A stretch of DNA of 64,000 nt from Niastella caeni (GCF_004834005.1 NZ_STFF01000017.1:17181-81180); one strand, 5' to 3'; positions 18,508 through 27,249 are shown, counted from the stretch's first letter. The notes: generated by a model from the sequence alone, not told the origin. Program-made: numbers and translations.

Positions 18508-20058
18508 ATGTTAATGCGTAACATTTTTTTGCTATCTGTTCTGTTTTTTTGCTTTTCCTGTAAAAAAGAGCGTGCTGTAAATCCTGAGGATACAGAAAAT
18601 ACGGAGAATAATCCTGCCGGTAAGGCCGCAGCCCAGGTGTATTATGTTGATGGAGCGCAGGGCAACAACCAGAATGACGGTCGGACCCCTGCCACAGCCT
18701 GGAAAACAATTCAAAAATCTTTTGATGCTGCCGTGGCCGGAAGCACGGTAAAGATCCGGGGCGGCGTTTACTATGAGCAACTGACCGTACGGGTTAACGG
18801 TACTGCGGGAAACCCTGTTACATTTACGAATTACAATAATGAACAGGTGATCATTGACGGATCAAAAATAACCGGCACTACCATTCTTACCATTACCGAC
18901 AAGAAGTTTCTCACATTCAGCAACCTCACTGTTCAAAATATTACAAAGAACAACGCAATGGGTATTCTGGTATCGGCAAGTAAAACCGGAGGGGCAAGTG
19001 ATCTAACCTTCCGAAATGTGGTGGTCAAAAAAATTAACTGGACCAGTAATGCATCTACCATACCGAATGCCAATCAAAATGCACAACCTTTCATTGCATT
19101 CGGATATGGGACCGCTCAGGCAAATGCCATTACGAACCTGGTTATTGATAGTTGTGAATTTGCCAATAATATCACCGGCTTCAGCGAAGCCTTATCTTTA
19201 GATGGCAACATCGACGGATTTACTATTACCAATAACAAAGTACACGACAATGCGAATATTGGCATTGCAGCGTTAGGGCATTATGGCGTAAGTACCAATT
19301 CGCAGGTAGACCAGGCCCGCAATGGTTTGATCAGGGGAAATAGCTGCTTCAATAACAAGGCCAGCTATGCTACCAGCGGCGGTATTTATGTGGATGGAGG
19401 AAAGGATATTAAAATTGACCGGAACATAACCTATCAAAACGGTTATGGAATAGAAGTAGGCCATGAAGAGAATGGCACCACCAGTAATATCATCGTTACC
19501 AATAACCTGATCTACCTGAACCAGATCACGGGAATTGCTATTGGCGGATATGATGACGGTACTACCGGGCAGGTGATCAATAGTATTTTCAGGAATAACA
19601 GTTTTTTTAAAAACAATACCGACAATGATGGTTCCGGCGAAATATATATTACAAAAGCCTCCAATTGTACCATCGGGAATAATGTTTTTTATACCAATAG
19701 TCAGAATACCCTGTTCTCACTGGAGAATATTTCGCCGCAATCGGGAAATAGCTTTGACTACAATGACTGGTTTACACCGAGTGGAAACGCTAACGACATC
19801 TGGATCAACTGGCGTAATACAGGTTATGATTCTTTCTCAGCCTATAAAGCCGGTACCGGGCAGGATGCGCATTCTTTCTTCAAGGACCCGCTTTTCGTAA
19901 GTGTGGGAGCCACTCCTGACCTGCATGTGAAAACTGGAAGTCCCTGTTTGCGTTCAGGTAATTTATCATGGATCACTGATGCCTCAGAAAAGGATCTGGA
20001 TGGTAAGCCACGCGTAGTTAATGGAGCAGTTGACATGGGCGCCTATCAGCAACAATAA
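18508..20058 (+). CDS. Right-handed parallel beta-helix lipoprotein with choice-of-anchor Q type C-terminus
   Basis: The 516-residue lipoprotein has a lipobox (FFCFSC, Cys18). The mature part opens with YYVDGAQGNNQNDGRTPATA and GSTVKIRGGVYYEQL, the start seen in surface beta-helix proteins (DUF1565/PL6-like), followed by Asn-rich rungs (for example IRGNSCFNNKASYATSGGIY) and a closing SPCLRSGN ... KPRVVNGAVDMGAYQ segment typical of choice-of-anchor Q domains. Such proteins bind or cleave polysaccharide at the cell surface; I see no decisive catalytic signature, so lyase activity is only possible. Start could also be the ATG at 18514. It sits behind a two-component pair that may control it. Confidence 0.85.
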   Translation: MLMRNIFLLSVLFFCFSCKKERAVNPEDTENTENNPAGKAAAQVYYVDGAQGNNQNDGRTPATAWKTIQKSFDAAVAGSTVKIRGGVYYEQLTVRVNGTAGNPVTFTNYNNEQVIIDGSKITGTTILTITDKKFLTFSNLTVQNITKNNAMGILVSASKTGGASDLTFRNVVVKKINWTSNASTIPNANQNAQPFIAFGYGTAQANAITNLVIDSCEFANNITGFSEALSLDGNIDGFTITNNKVHDNANIGIAALGHYGVSTNSQVDQARNGLIRGNSCFNNKASYATSGGIYVDGGKDIKIDRNITYQNGYGIEVGHEENGTTSNIIVTNNLIYLNQITGIAIGGYDDGTTGQVINSIFRNNSFFKNNTDNDGSGEIYITKASNCTIGNNVFYTNSQNTLFSLENISPQSGNSFDYNDWFTPSGNANDIWINWRNTGYDSFSAYKAGTGQDAHSFFKDPLFVSVGATPDLHVKTGSPCLRSGNLSWITDASEKDLDGKPRVVNGAVDMGAYQQQ

Positions 20059-20085
20059 TCAAATAAGCATATTTCGTTCACAGAT

Positions 20086-20124
20086 AAAAAAGTCTTGCCG
20101 GTTAAAACCGGCAAGACTTTTTTA
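20086..20124. terminator. Bidirectional intrinsic terminator
   Basis: A perfect 18-bp stem (20086-20103 with 20106-20123) is flanked by A and T runs, between the convergent beta-helix and pseudouridine synthase genes. Confidence 0.9.
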
Positions 20125-20223
20125 TTTCGTCGTAACAAACCACAATTTATGAAAAGGCGGTTAAATGCTGGAAGCACCGCCATTAAGTACCCAATGCTGT
20201 TTCTTATTTTAGGATAAGCTCTA

Positions 20224-21909
20224 TTAAAAACCTTCTTCTGCCTCAAAGCTGATCTTCTCTTTGGTTTTGGGATGCGTAAATTCGAGATGAGCGGCGTGGA
20301 GGTACATTCTTTTAGCTACTGTACCATAAAGATCGTCACCAACAATTGGCGCATTTAGCCCCAGTTCATGGGCTGAGTGCATACGTAACTGATGGGTTCT
20401 TCCGGTAAGCGGCCAAAAATCTACCTTGGTCATTGCGTTGTATTTTTTTATCACTTTCCACCTTGTAATGCTTTTTTTCCCGGTTTCAAAACATACCAGT
20501 TGTCTTGGCCGGTTGTACACATCGGCAATCAGCGGAAGGCTGATCTCTCCTTCTGACTCATCAATTTCTTTAGAAAGTAATGCCCTATAGCGTTTTCTTA
20601 CCGTACCCTGCATAAACTGTCTTTGAATATGCTTGTGCGCCTGCTCCGTTTTGGCAACTACCAAAAGGCCGGAAGTATCCATATCGAGCCGGTGAACAAT
20701 AAGCGGTTCAGTGTCTAATACATCTTTCAGCCTGGTGTAAACAGACTCCCGGATCTCTTTTCCAGGAACGGAAAGTAATCCGGCAGGCTTATTAACTACA
20801 ACAAGACTTTCATCTTCATACACAATTTTAAGCTCGCGACTGCCTTCCGGGATACGTAAAAACGGGTTTTCGTCAACCAGCATACCTTCCAGCATATGCG
20901 CCAGAATAGGTTTGCACTTACCAGTACAGGCCGGATAATATTGTTTATGTTTTCTGATCTCAGATTTTGGAGTAGCCCCCCACCAAAACTCGGCCATAGC
21001 AATTGGTTTGTAGCCGTTCACAAATGCAAATTGCAAAAGCTTGGGTGTTGCACATTCACCTGCACCTCCAGGTGGTTTTCCAAAAGCAGTCAGGCTGAAG
21101 ATCTCCTGTAAACTTTTACTTTTCCCATCCTTATTTAAAAATACATATTGTTCAAAAAGCTGTTGCTGCAAGGCTGCCGATTTTTCCTTACGCTCATTTT
21201 TTAAATTTTCAAGATCACTTTCAAATTGAGCCAATGCTGTTCGTATCTTTTCAAGGATCTTTTCCCATTTGTTTGTGAGAACATTAAGCTGATGTTTGTC
21301 ATGCAAACTCAGCTTTATAAGGTCGGCTTCAACCGCCTCATAATCCCGGGAACTCAGGCGCTGCTTTTTCATTTCACGGATCTCTTTCCGGCTTTCTCTA
21401 TTGCTTTTTAATTGTTCCCTGAAAGCTGATATTTCCTGCAACGATTGGGCTGAAAGCACTTCCAGGTCAAGTTTTAGATGCAGGTAGTTATTGTTCGACT
21501 CAATTTCCTTTATGCGGTCATTAATAGCATTAATGATCTCTATCTCTTTGAGAAAAAAGCTGTTTTCAACCAGCATATCGAAGACCGGTGGAACAAATCT
21601 GGGATGATCGTTTGAGCCTGCCAATTTACCCGAGAAAGCTGACAGATAGCCCAGTTTCCCTGCTGGATCCTGCACAACCAAAACGCCAAACATTTTGCCG
21701 ATAGCAATGCCCTCCCTATCAGTACTCAGTCCAAAATTATGCTCAAGGTGTGTTTGAGTTTCGAGGTAATGCTGCAGTTCAGTAGCTGCAATTTTTGTTA
21801 AAGGGTGCGGCTCATAATAAAAAGGGAAAGTAAAACGTTCCGGTAATTCAATATCATTTATCGTCTTGTCCAAAAAATAGGAAATCTTCCCCTGACTATG
21901 TTCTCTCAA
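20224..21909 (-). CDS. RluA-family pseudouridine synthase with long N-terminal extension
   Basis: The 561-residue protein ends in a catalytic domain of about 210 residues: VVVNKPAGLLSVPG, then HRLDMDTSGLLVVAKT with the catalytic Asp, and LTGRTHQLRMHSAH. RluA enzymes convert specific uridines of tRNA or 23S rRNA to pseudouridine. The first 340 residues are an extension with a coiled-coil stretch (about 150-270, rich in E, K, L) and two conserved-looking Cys clusters (GGAGECATPKLL and CTGKCKP) that could bind metal. This long form is known in Bacteroidota; the RNA target cannot be told from sequence. No S4 domain is evident. Confidence 0.92.
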   Translation of the reverse strand: MREHSQGKISYFLDKTINDIELPERFTFPFYYEPHPLTKIAATELQHYLETQTHLEHNFGLSTDREGIAIGKMFGVLVVQDPAGKLGYLSAFSGKLAGSNDHPRFVPPVFDMLVENSFFLKEIEIINAINDRIKEIESNNNYLHLKLDLEVLSAQSLQEISAFREQLKSNRESRKEIREMKKQRLSSRDYEAVEADLIKLSLHDKHQLNVLTNKWEKILEKIRTALAQFESDLENLKNERKEKSAALQQQLFEQYVFLNKDGKSKSLQEIFSLTAFGKPPGGAGECATPKLLQFAFVNGYKPIAMAEFWWGATPKSEIRKHKQYYPACTGKCKPILAHMLEGMLVDENPFLRIPEGSRELKIVYEDESLVVVNKPAGLLSVPGKEIRESVYTRLKDVLDTEPLIVHRLDMDTSGLLVVAKTEQAHKHIQRQFMQGTVRKRYRALLSKEIDESEGEISLPLIADVYNRPRQLVCFETGKKSITRWKVIKKYNAMTKVDFWPLTGRTHQLRMHSAHELGLNAPIVGDDLYGTVAKRMYLHAAHLEFTHPKTKEKISFEAEEGF

Positions 21910-21993
21910 GTGATTTATGTCGTTTAAGCCGCAAAAATATCATATTCCCTGCTCAAAAATGCGGGTATTCAGGAAGGACCTTCGCCATTGGCA

Positions 21994-22046
21994 GTAAATT
22001 TCTACTAAAAACGCAACAAAAAGGTAAATTTGACACCATACATAAG
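21994..22046 (+). promoter_or_regulatory. Duplicated 53-bp promoter module, copy A
   Basis: This 53-bp block matches 25210-25262 at 47 positions with no gap. It contains TAAATTTG (22025-22032), a perfect TAnnTTTG minus-7 element. It lies about 100 bp before the LytS-type kinase start and probably drives that operon. Confidence 0.6.
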
Positions 22047-22144
22047 CCGCCTACCCTGCTGCCAAATTCAGTTAAAAACATACCAGATTCAGTTTTTGTA
22101 TTTTTAGCGCTGCTGTTGTAAGCATCTTGCATGAAAATTATACA

Positions 22145-23866
22145 ATGAAACAAAAAGCGATCCTTCTTTTCCTGGCATTACTCCCCATGTTGTTGTTTGC
22201 ACAGCCTAAAACCGTGCAAAAGCTTATTAACGGCAATCCCTGCGATACTTGTGTTATAAAATATTACCTTGCTCATTCCAACGTGCTTCCTTATGCATTT
22301 ATCGGAGCCACAGCCAATCCCCTCAGGTTATCCAGCGAGTATTATGCGTTCAAAAGATCGATCCCCGATCAGCCATTCGAGCAGAACGCCTTCTTCATTA
22401 CAGACAGTATTGTGAATGTGGTTTTTCTTACAGAAGAGGAAGAAAGTGCAAAACGGATACAAGCATTCTTCAAAGCGGATAAAAATTACGACTACAACGA
22501 AATTGAAATAAATATCGAAAAAAATAAGAAACAAATCGCTGGCTGGCAGGTACTAAGTAACTTAAAACCTGTTGAAGACTACAGGATCAATCGGATCCGT
22601 TACAACGGGGAAAAAAAAGATTATATTATCGGGAAATGGAAAAGCACTCACCAAACCGGCGAGCTCCATTTCGGTTATAACGATATTGTAGAAATAACAC
22701 TTCGCAAAAAAGTATCAAAGGAAATTCTGCGCAGGTTCTTCATTAAACGACAACTGGACCGGCCTGTACATTTTTTCTATTTGCAAACGGAGATCACTTC
22801 ATCGAATGTAAAAAAAGTGATCCGTGATTTCCTTGATGTACAATTCGATAAGGCAGGTCTTGTGCGTGGTGATTCAGCCGTTCAGTTTAAACTGAACAAA
22901 GGAAGCATAGGCATGCTGATGTTTAAACCGCTTGAAACCGGGGAAGGGATCGAATACTCATTCACAGGAACCAGTAACTGGCAATCCATTCAGCGCCCGC
23001 AGCAACCCCTTTCGGAAGGGCCTTTTCTGCTACTTGACGACACTGATATACTACCGGGGAAAACACAAACGCTTTACCTGCGGTATAAAGACCAACCGGG
23101 AACGATTCATAAAATAGAAATACAGGGCGTCTCCAACATTACAAAAACTTCTTTTTTCAAAGTAACAGCGGGCTTTATGCTCGCTTTACTTGTTTTTGGC
23201 GGATGGTATTTACTAAAACGGAACCGACATAAAAAACAGTTTGCAGCACTTAGCCGGAAAAACAAAGACATTGAAACACGTTTGTCTTTATTAAGCGGTC
23301 AGTTGAACCCGCATTTCCTTTTTAATTCACTTAATGCCATACAGGGTACCATTAACAGCAATAACAGCAACGAAGCGAATAATTATATTGGCGATATAGC
23401 CCGGTTTATGCGTAACAGCATGGACTATGGTAAAAGAGAATTCATTTCCTTACAGGAAGAGCTGCATCTTGAAACAGATTACCTGCAACTGGAACAAAGG
23501 CGCAAAAACTTTTCATTTGATCTTGTTATTGATAAAACGATAAATGCTTCGCAGATCGATTTTCCGCCGCTACTGCTACAACCGGTTCTGGAAAACAGTG
23601 TGCGTCATGCATTTGGGAAAAATGAAGATCCTGCTTTACACATCAATGTATCTTCTGTTAAGTACAACCTTATTATTTCTATTACCGATAATGGCGAAGG
23701 CTGGAATGTAAACGAACGAAAAGAAGGCCATGGGCTTGGACTGGTGAGAAAAAGAATTGAACTGATCAACGAGAAAATGCAGAATATGCGTATTGACATG
23801 AATATACGATCAATACCCGGCGAAGGAACTACAACTATTTTTTCATTTGAAAACTGGCTTGCATGA
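22145..23866 (+). CDS. LytS/YesM-type sensor histidine kinase
   Basis: I place the start at ATG 22145, six codons inside the longest frame, because a clean signal peptide follows (MKQKAILLFLALLPMLLFAQ). The 573-residue protein has an extracytoplasmic sensor of about 340 residues, one membrane helix (about 345-365, VTAGFMLALLVFGGWYLL), a short coiled coil, and a His_kinase domain with phospho-acceptor His390 in LNPHFLFNSLNAIQ, an N box (LQPVLENSVRHAF) and a G box (ITDNGEGWN ... GHGLGLVRKRIELIN). Its stop overlaps the start of the LytTR regulator by 4 bp, so they are coupled partners. The signal sensed is unknown. Confidence 0.93.
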   Translation: MKQKAILLFLALLPMLLFAQPKTVQKLINGNPCDTCVIKYYLAHSNVLPYAFIGATANPLRLSSEYYAFKRSIPDQPFEQNAFFITDSIVNVVFLTEEEESAKRIQAFFKADKNYDYNEIEINIEKNKKQIAGWQVLSNLKPVEDYRINRIRYNGEKKDYIIGKWKSTHQTGELHFGYNDIVEITLRKKVSKEILRRFFIKRQLDRPVHFFYLQTEITSSNVKKVIRDFLDVQFDKAGLVRGDSAVQFKLNKGSIGMLMFKPLETGEGIEYSFTGTSNWQSIQRPQQPLSEGPFLLLDDTDILPGKTQTLYLRYKDQPGTIHKIEIQGVSNITKTSFFKVTAGFMLALLVFGGWYLLKRNRHKKQFAALSRKNKDIETRLSLLSGQLNPHFLFNSLNAIQGTINSNNSNEANNYIGDIARFMRNSMDYGKREFISLQEELHLETDYLQLEQRRKNFSFDLVIDKTINASQIDFPPLLLQPVLENSVRHAFGKNEDPALHINVSSVKYNLIISITDNGEGWNVNERKEGHGLGLVRKRIELINEKMQNMRIDMNIRSIPGEGTTTIFSFENWLA

Positions 23867-24603
23867 AATCCCTAACCTGTTTTATTACCGACGACGAACC
23901 GGCGGCTATTGAAAGTCTCATTAAGCTGATAGAACTTTATTGTCCTTCACTGCATATAAAAGGCAGGGCCACTAATACAACTGATGCAGCTGCATTTTTA
24001 GGTAAAGAGGAAGTGGATATTTTGTTTCTTGACATCCGAATGCAGGGAGAAACAGGTTTTGATCTTTTGAAGCAGTTGAAAGAACCGAACTTTCATTTGG
24101 TTTTTGTTACGGCATATGATGAGTATGGCATAAAGGCTATTAAGTTTTCGGCAACTGATTACCTGCTGAAACCGGTGGATCCGCAGGAGCTTATTGCTGC
24201 TGTTCACAAAGTGACAACACGCAAACAGATCCAACAGGAACAAATGCAGTTGCTGTTACAATCGCATATGATACCGAATAGTCAGCAGAAACGCATAGCC
24301 CTTGCCGACCAGTCTGAAATAAAATATGTACTCATTAACGATATCGTATGCTGCGAAGCAGAAAACAGCTATACCACTTTTTACATTGGTGACAGTAAGC
24401 AGGGGCTCGTTGTTTCCAAACCTATTGCAGAATACGAAACACTGCTGCAGCCTTACGGGTTTATCAGGGTACATCAGTCGTGGTTAGTGAACAGCTATAA
24501 ACTTGAGAGTTACAAACGGGAAGACGGAGGTTATCTGCGTATGCAAAATGGCATGGATGTACCTGTAAGCAGACAACGGAAGCATTTGTTGAAGATGTTG
24601 TAA
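23863..24603 (+). CDS. LytTR-family response regulator
   Basis: The 246-residue regulator has a receiver with Asp10/Asp11, phospho-acceptor Asp57 (DILFLDIRMQG) and Lys in TDYLLKPVDP, and a C-terminal LytTR DNA-binding domain (NDIVCCEAENSYTTFYI, GFIRVHQSWLVNSYKL, GMDVPVSRQRKHLL). The ATGA overlap with the kinase indicates translational coupling. A decayed pair of the same family occurs at 63015-63405. Confidence 0.95.
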   Translation: MKSLTCFITDDEPAAIESLIKLIELYCPSLHIKGRATNTTDAAAFLGKEEVDILFLDIRMQGETGFDLLKQLKEPNFHLVFVTAYDEYGIKAIKFSATDYLLKPVDPQELIAAVHKVTTRKQIQQEQMQLLLQSHMIPNSQQKRIALADQSEIKYVLINDIVCCEAENSYTTFYIGDSKQGLVVSKPIAEYETLLQPYGFIRVHQSWLVNSYKLESYKREDGGYLRMQNGMDVPVSRQRKHLLKML

Positions 24604-24738
24604 TGTTGCTATGAGGGTAGCTCCCGCCCTGCCCTACACAGGGGTAAACTCGTTACACCTGGTTTTATTGACACGCATATTCATCTCACTGACGTTTATC
24701 GATCCCAGATTCCTGGAGATACCTGCATTGGGCATTTT
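24604..24738 (+). pseudogene. Amidohydrolase N-terminal relic
   Basis: In the frame that continues into the ACT protein there is a GKLVTPGFIDTHIHLTDVYR stretch (about 24643-24702). PGFIDTHIHL is the metal-binding HxH signature near the N-terminus of amidohydrolases such as cytosine deaminase-like enzymes. No start codon or remainder of the enzyme is present, so it reads as a leftover. Confidence 0.4.
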
Positions 24739-24996
24739 TTGGTAGAAGAGGCTGAACGGGCGAAAGAAGTACTGGAACAGGTGCATATTCGGGTAGTGAA
24801 CATTAATGATGTGGTCATCCAGAAGCTCAGGCAGGATGTACCGGGACAGTTGGGCCTATTTTGCAGAAGATTGGCAAATGCTGGGGTTAACATCCTTACG
24901 CAGTATAGCGATCATGCCAATCAATTGATAGTAGTGGTAGATGATTATGAGAAAGCAAAGCAGGTATCGGTTGCATGGATGCAAGAATGGTGGTGA
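24739..24996 (+). CDS. Small ACT-domain protein, possibly an N-terminally truncated remnant
   Basis: From a TTG at 24739 the frame gives 85 residues containing one ACT domain: DVPGQLGLFCRRLANAGVNI followed by LIVVVDDYEKAKQVSVAW. ACT domains bind amino acids or similar small ligands and regulate metabolism. The first beta strand is present (VHIRVVNINDV), but no good ribosome-binding site or ATG is seen and the frame is continuous with an amidohydrolase relic upstream. It may therefore be a broken gene rather than an expressed one. Confidence 0.5.
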   Translation: MVEEAERAKEVLEQVHIRVVNINDVVIQKLRQDVPGQLGLFCRRLANAGVNILTQYSDHANQLIVVVDDYEKAKQVSVAWMQEWW

Positions 24997-25020
24997 TTGT
25001 TCATTATTTATTCTAACATA

Positions 25021-25053
25021 GAAGCCTTCAAATCCAACGACTTGAAGGCTTTC
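25021..25053. terminator. Intrinsic terminator, CCTTCAA family, copy 1
   Basis: A 14-15-bp stem (25021-25034 with 25039-25053) with loop CAAC lies behind the ACT reading frame. The same CCTTCAAAT core recurs at 31871-31906 and 53439-53476, each time next to tRNA-3'-end-like sequence. Confidence 0.75.
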
Positions 25054-25064
25054 GAATTTTTCCG

Positions 25065-25111
25065 CGGTCCGGACGGACTCGAACCAGCGACCCTCCCGAC
25101 TACAGGTCGGG
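25065..25111 (-). pseudogene. tRNA relic, 3' half
   Basis: On the minus strand 25111 to 25065 reads as the 3' half of a tRNA: a perfect 5-bp anticodon stem with a 7-nt loop (CCTGTAG), a 6-nt variable region, a T arm around GGTTCGAGTCC with one mismatch, and a 7-nt acceptor strand. The loop lacks the invariant U33 and no matching 5' acceptor strand or normal D arm exists upstream, so it cannot be a working tRNA. Confidence 0.45.
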
Positions 25112-25209
25112 ATGCGCATGACGATCTGTCCTGGAACAACGGTATAGGAAACCAATAATACCTGCCTGGCCAGGTGTTGTCAAATATGTCTGATTGGACT
25201 ATTGATTGC

Positions 25210-25262
25210 GTAAACTTCTACGAAAACCGCAACAAAAAGGTAAATTTGCCGCCATACATGAG
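25210..25262 (+). promoter_or_regulatory. Duplicated 53-bp promoter module, copy B
   Basis: This is the second copy of the module at 21994-22046 (47 of 53 identical). Its TAAATTTG element is at 25241-25248, about 10 bp before the ATG at 25258, so a transcript from it would be nearly leaderless at that ATG. Confidence 0.6.
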
Positions 25263-25962
25263 CATACGCGGCATTTTTCCAATTGACAAGTGGGACTTCA
25301 AAAGTGAATCCATATTAATGGATTTGCCTCCGGAAGATTTTGCATTGTTGACTGCAAATAAAACGGAGCAATTCTATTCAAAAGGAGAAATTATTTTCCG
25401 GGAAGCCGCCTACCCTGCCGGTATTTTTTACCTTGTTGAGGGGAAAGTAAAAAAATACAAAGTAGACAATGAAGGAAGAGAACATATTATTTATGTAGCC
25501 AACCAGGGAGAATTAATAGGCTACCATGCCATTCTTGCTGAAGATCGCTATCCTGATTCAGCCTCCGCATTGGAAAAAAGCAGAATTGCCTTTATTCCCA
25601 AAGAGGATTTTTTGAACACGTTACAGCAGTCTGCCGTATTAAGTAAACGCTTACTAAAAACTTTAAGCCATGAATTTGCCGTTTTAACCAATAGTCTTTC
25701 CGTATTTGCCCAAAAATCGGCAAGGGAAAGACTGGCTTTACAATTGATTGTATTGAGAGAAAAATACAAAGTCAATTTTCAACCAGGCATGCCGGTAGAA
25801 ATTAATATTAGCCGCGATGACCTGGCAAGCATTGCAGGTACCGCCCGCGAAAATGCCGTACGTATTCTTACCGAATTTAAAGCGGCAGGAATAATAGAAA
25901 CAAAGGGCCGCAAGATCATTGTGCACGATGTTAACCAGCTCATTAAAATTGCCAATTATTAG
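25258..25962 (+). CDS. Crp/Fnr-family transcriptional regulator
   Basis: I choose ATG 25258 because the preceding 28 codons of the open frame cover the promoter-like repeat; the family usually starts shortly before IPIDKWDFKSES. The 234-residue protein has a cyclic-nucleotide-binding-type beta roll (FYSKGEIIFREAAYPAGIFY ... GELIGYHAILAEDRYP), a dimerisation helix and a winged helix (VEINISRDDLASIAG, TARENAVRILTEFKAAGIIE). The recognition helix keeps a Glu and Arg in the same spacing as FNR, which suits a TTGAT half-site. There is no N-terminal FeS cysteine cluster, so oxygen sensing would differ from E. coli FNR. A TTGAT-N4-ATCAC box at 26059 precedes the next operon. Confidence 0.93.
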   Translation: MSIRGIFPIDKWDFKSESILMDLPPEDFALLTANKTEQFYSKGEIIFREAAYPAGIFYLVEGKVKKYKVDNEGREHIIYVANQGELIGYHAILAEDRYPDSASALEKSRIAFIPKEDFLNTLQQSAVLSKRLLKTLSHEFAVLTNSLSVFAQKSARERLALQLIVLREKYKVNFQPGMPVEINISRDDLASIAGTARENAVRILTEFKAAGIIETKGRKIIVHDVNQLIKIANY

Positions 25963-26058
25963 TAAACCGGGTTACAAAAGATGATCAAATTTACCTCCGC
26001 AAGCTTCACCTGCTACATAGCACCTGCCCCATTCCACTCAAGTATGCTCTAAATAAAA

Positions 26059-26072
26059 TTGATAAAAATCAC
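26059..26072 (+). promoter_or_regulatory. FNR-like box
   Basis: TTGATAAAAATCAC matches the FNR consensus TTGAT-N4-ATCAA at nine of ten fixed positions. Overlapping it, ATCACT (26068-26073) and AGTGAT (26080-26085) form a second small dyad. The box lies about 65 bp before the inferred transcription start and just behind a Crp/Fnr gene, its probable regulator. Confidence 0.6.
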
Positions 26073-26116
26073 TTTTTGTAGTGATAAGGTTTACCGCAAT
26101 CTGTTGGTCAACAGGG

Positions 26117-26124
26117 TAATTTTG
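26117..26124 (+). promoter_or_regulatory. Minus-7 promoter element
   Basis: TAATTTTG fits TAnnTTTG exactly. Transcription would begin about 7 bp downstream, practically at the ATG at 26132, which would make the message leaderless. Confidence 0.5.
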
Positions 26125-26131
26125 TAAATCT

Positions 26132-26743
26132 ATGCACTCCGCACCAACTTACCCAAAAACGATAAATCACTGGTTTAGTACAGATGATCAATTAAATAAA
26201 TTATACCCTAAATCTATTCAGGCATTGGCCCACAGACATTGGACCCCTTTACAAATTACCCAGATGGTGGCGCCGTTTCTTGTAACTCATCCAGGGGTTA
26301 AGGTATTGGACATTGGCAGCGGTGTAGGAAAATTTTGTGTGGCCGGAGCCTATTATAAACCCTATGCAACATTTTATGGGGTTGAACAACGTAAAGACCT
26401 CATAGATCATGCAAAAAAGGCCAGTACTACATTAGGACTACAAAATGTTCATTTCATTCATTCTAATATTACTGACCTTGATTTCAGTCAATACGACCAT
26501 TTTTATTTTTTTAATTCGTTTTATGAAAACCTGATGACTAATGATAAGATCGATGAAAACATAACTCACTCAACCTGGTTATTCAATTATTATCACAAGC
26601 AGTTATATAAAAAACTCGATGGAATGCCAGCAGGAACGAGAGTTGCAACTTTTCATTGCCTGAATAATAAGATCCCTCCTGATTATCATGTGGTAGATTC
26701 AAAAGTTGATACTTTATTGAAATTCTGGATTAAGGTATTGTAA
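26132..26743 (+). CDS. Class I SAM-dependent methyltransferase, paralogue 1
   Basis: The 203-residue protein carries motif I (VLDIGSGVGKFC, about residues 62-73), the acidic residue of motif II (FYGVEQRKDL) and a motif IV-like FYFFNSFYENL. The family transfers a methyl group from S-adenosylmethionine; the substrate is not evident and the fold resembles DOT1-type or generic methyltransferase-25 domains. It is closely related to the protein at 27695-28303 (same length, same motifs, including GAYYKP and LLKFWIK at the end). It is the first gene behind the FNR-like box. The start is supported by alignment with its paralogue. Confidence 0.85.
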   Translation: MHSAPTYPKTINHWFSTDDQLNKLYPKSIQALAHRHWTPLQITQMVAPFLVTHPGVKVLDIGSGVGKFCVAGAYYKPYATFYGVEQRKDLIDHAKKASTTLGLQNVHFIHSNITDLDFSQYDHFYFFNSFYENLMTNDKIDENITHSTWLFNYYHKQLYKKLDGMPAGTRVATFHCLNNKIPPDYHVVDSKVDTLLKFWIKVL

Positions 26744-26783
26744 TCAAATATTCATCCCTGGAACGGTAAAACGGCAAAAAAAT

Positions 26784-27233
26784 ATGTGTGCTGTAAAAAA
26801 GGACCCAAAGCCTGGCTATATATGGAGCCTCCTTCATAACAAATGTGCGCGCTGCAGATCGGGAGATATGTTTCAAACGAAAAATGCATACAGGTTGAAA
26901 CATTTTATGAAAATGTATGATAGATGCCCGGTTTGTGATCAACGTATGGAAATTGAAGTGGGTTTTTATTATGGTACCGGGTATGTTAGTTACGCATTAA
27001 CAGTGGCATTGTCGGTTACTACATTTGTTGCCTGGTGGGTTCTGATAGGTATGTCAGTGAATGATAACAGATTTTTTTGGTGGCTTGGATTAAACATAAC
27101 GCTATTAGTTGTTCTTCAGCCCTACTTAATGCGATTGTCCAGGGCAATATGGTTATCATTTTTTGTCCGTTACAATGCAAACTGGCAGGCTGAAAAAGCT
27201 GAGCACCCTGAATATGATATGAAAATTCAATAG
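26784..27233 (+). CDS. DUF983 membrane protein with zinc-ribbon-like cysteines
   Basis: The 149-residue protein has two CxxC pairs (Cys21/Cys24 and Cys48/Cys51) in a cytosolic N-terminal part, then two membrane helices (about 65-90 and 97-117) and a basic C-terminus. This is the DUF983 layout. Function of the family is unknown; it is often found in proteobacterial and Bacteroidota genomes near respiratory or hypoxia-linked genes. Here it is the second gene of the putative FNR-controlled operon, 40 bp after the methyltransferase and 16 bp before the GcvH-like gene. Confidence 0.88.
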   Translation: MCAVKKDPKPGYIWSLLHNKCARCRSGDMFQTKNAYRLKHFMKMYDRCPVCDQRMEIEVGFYYGTGYVSYALTVALSVTTFVAWWVLIGMSVNDNRFFWWLGLNITLLVVLQPYLMRLSRAIWLSFFVRYNANWQAEKAEHPEYDMKIQ

Positions 27234-27249
27234 CAAGAGTTATTAAATT

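Noticed and set aside
22127..22144. Kinase start at 22127
   Set aside because: The six extra residues would precede a normal signal peptide starting at the ATG 22145.
25065..25140. Functional tRNA with anticodon TGT
   Set aside because: No 5' acceptor strand, no D arm, C instead of U at position 33 and a mismatch in the T stem.
24856..25155. Minus-strand frame of 99 codons with SREGRWFESVRTAEKF
   Set aside because: This sequence is typical of false proteins read across tRNA 3' ends; it overlaps the tRNA relic and the ACT frame.
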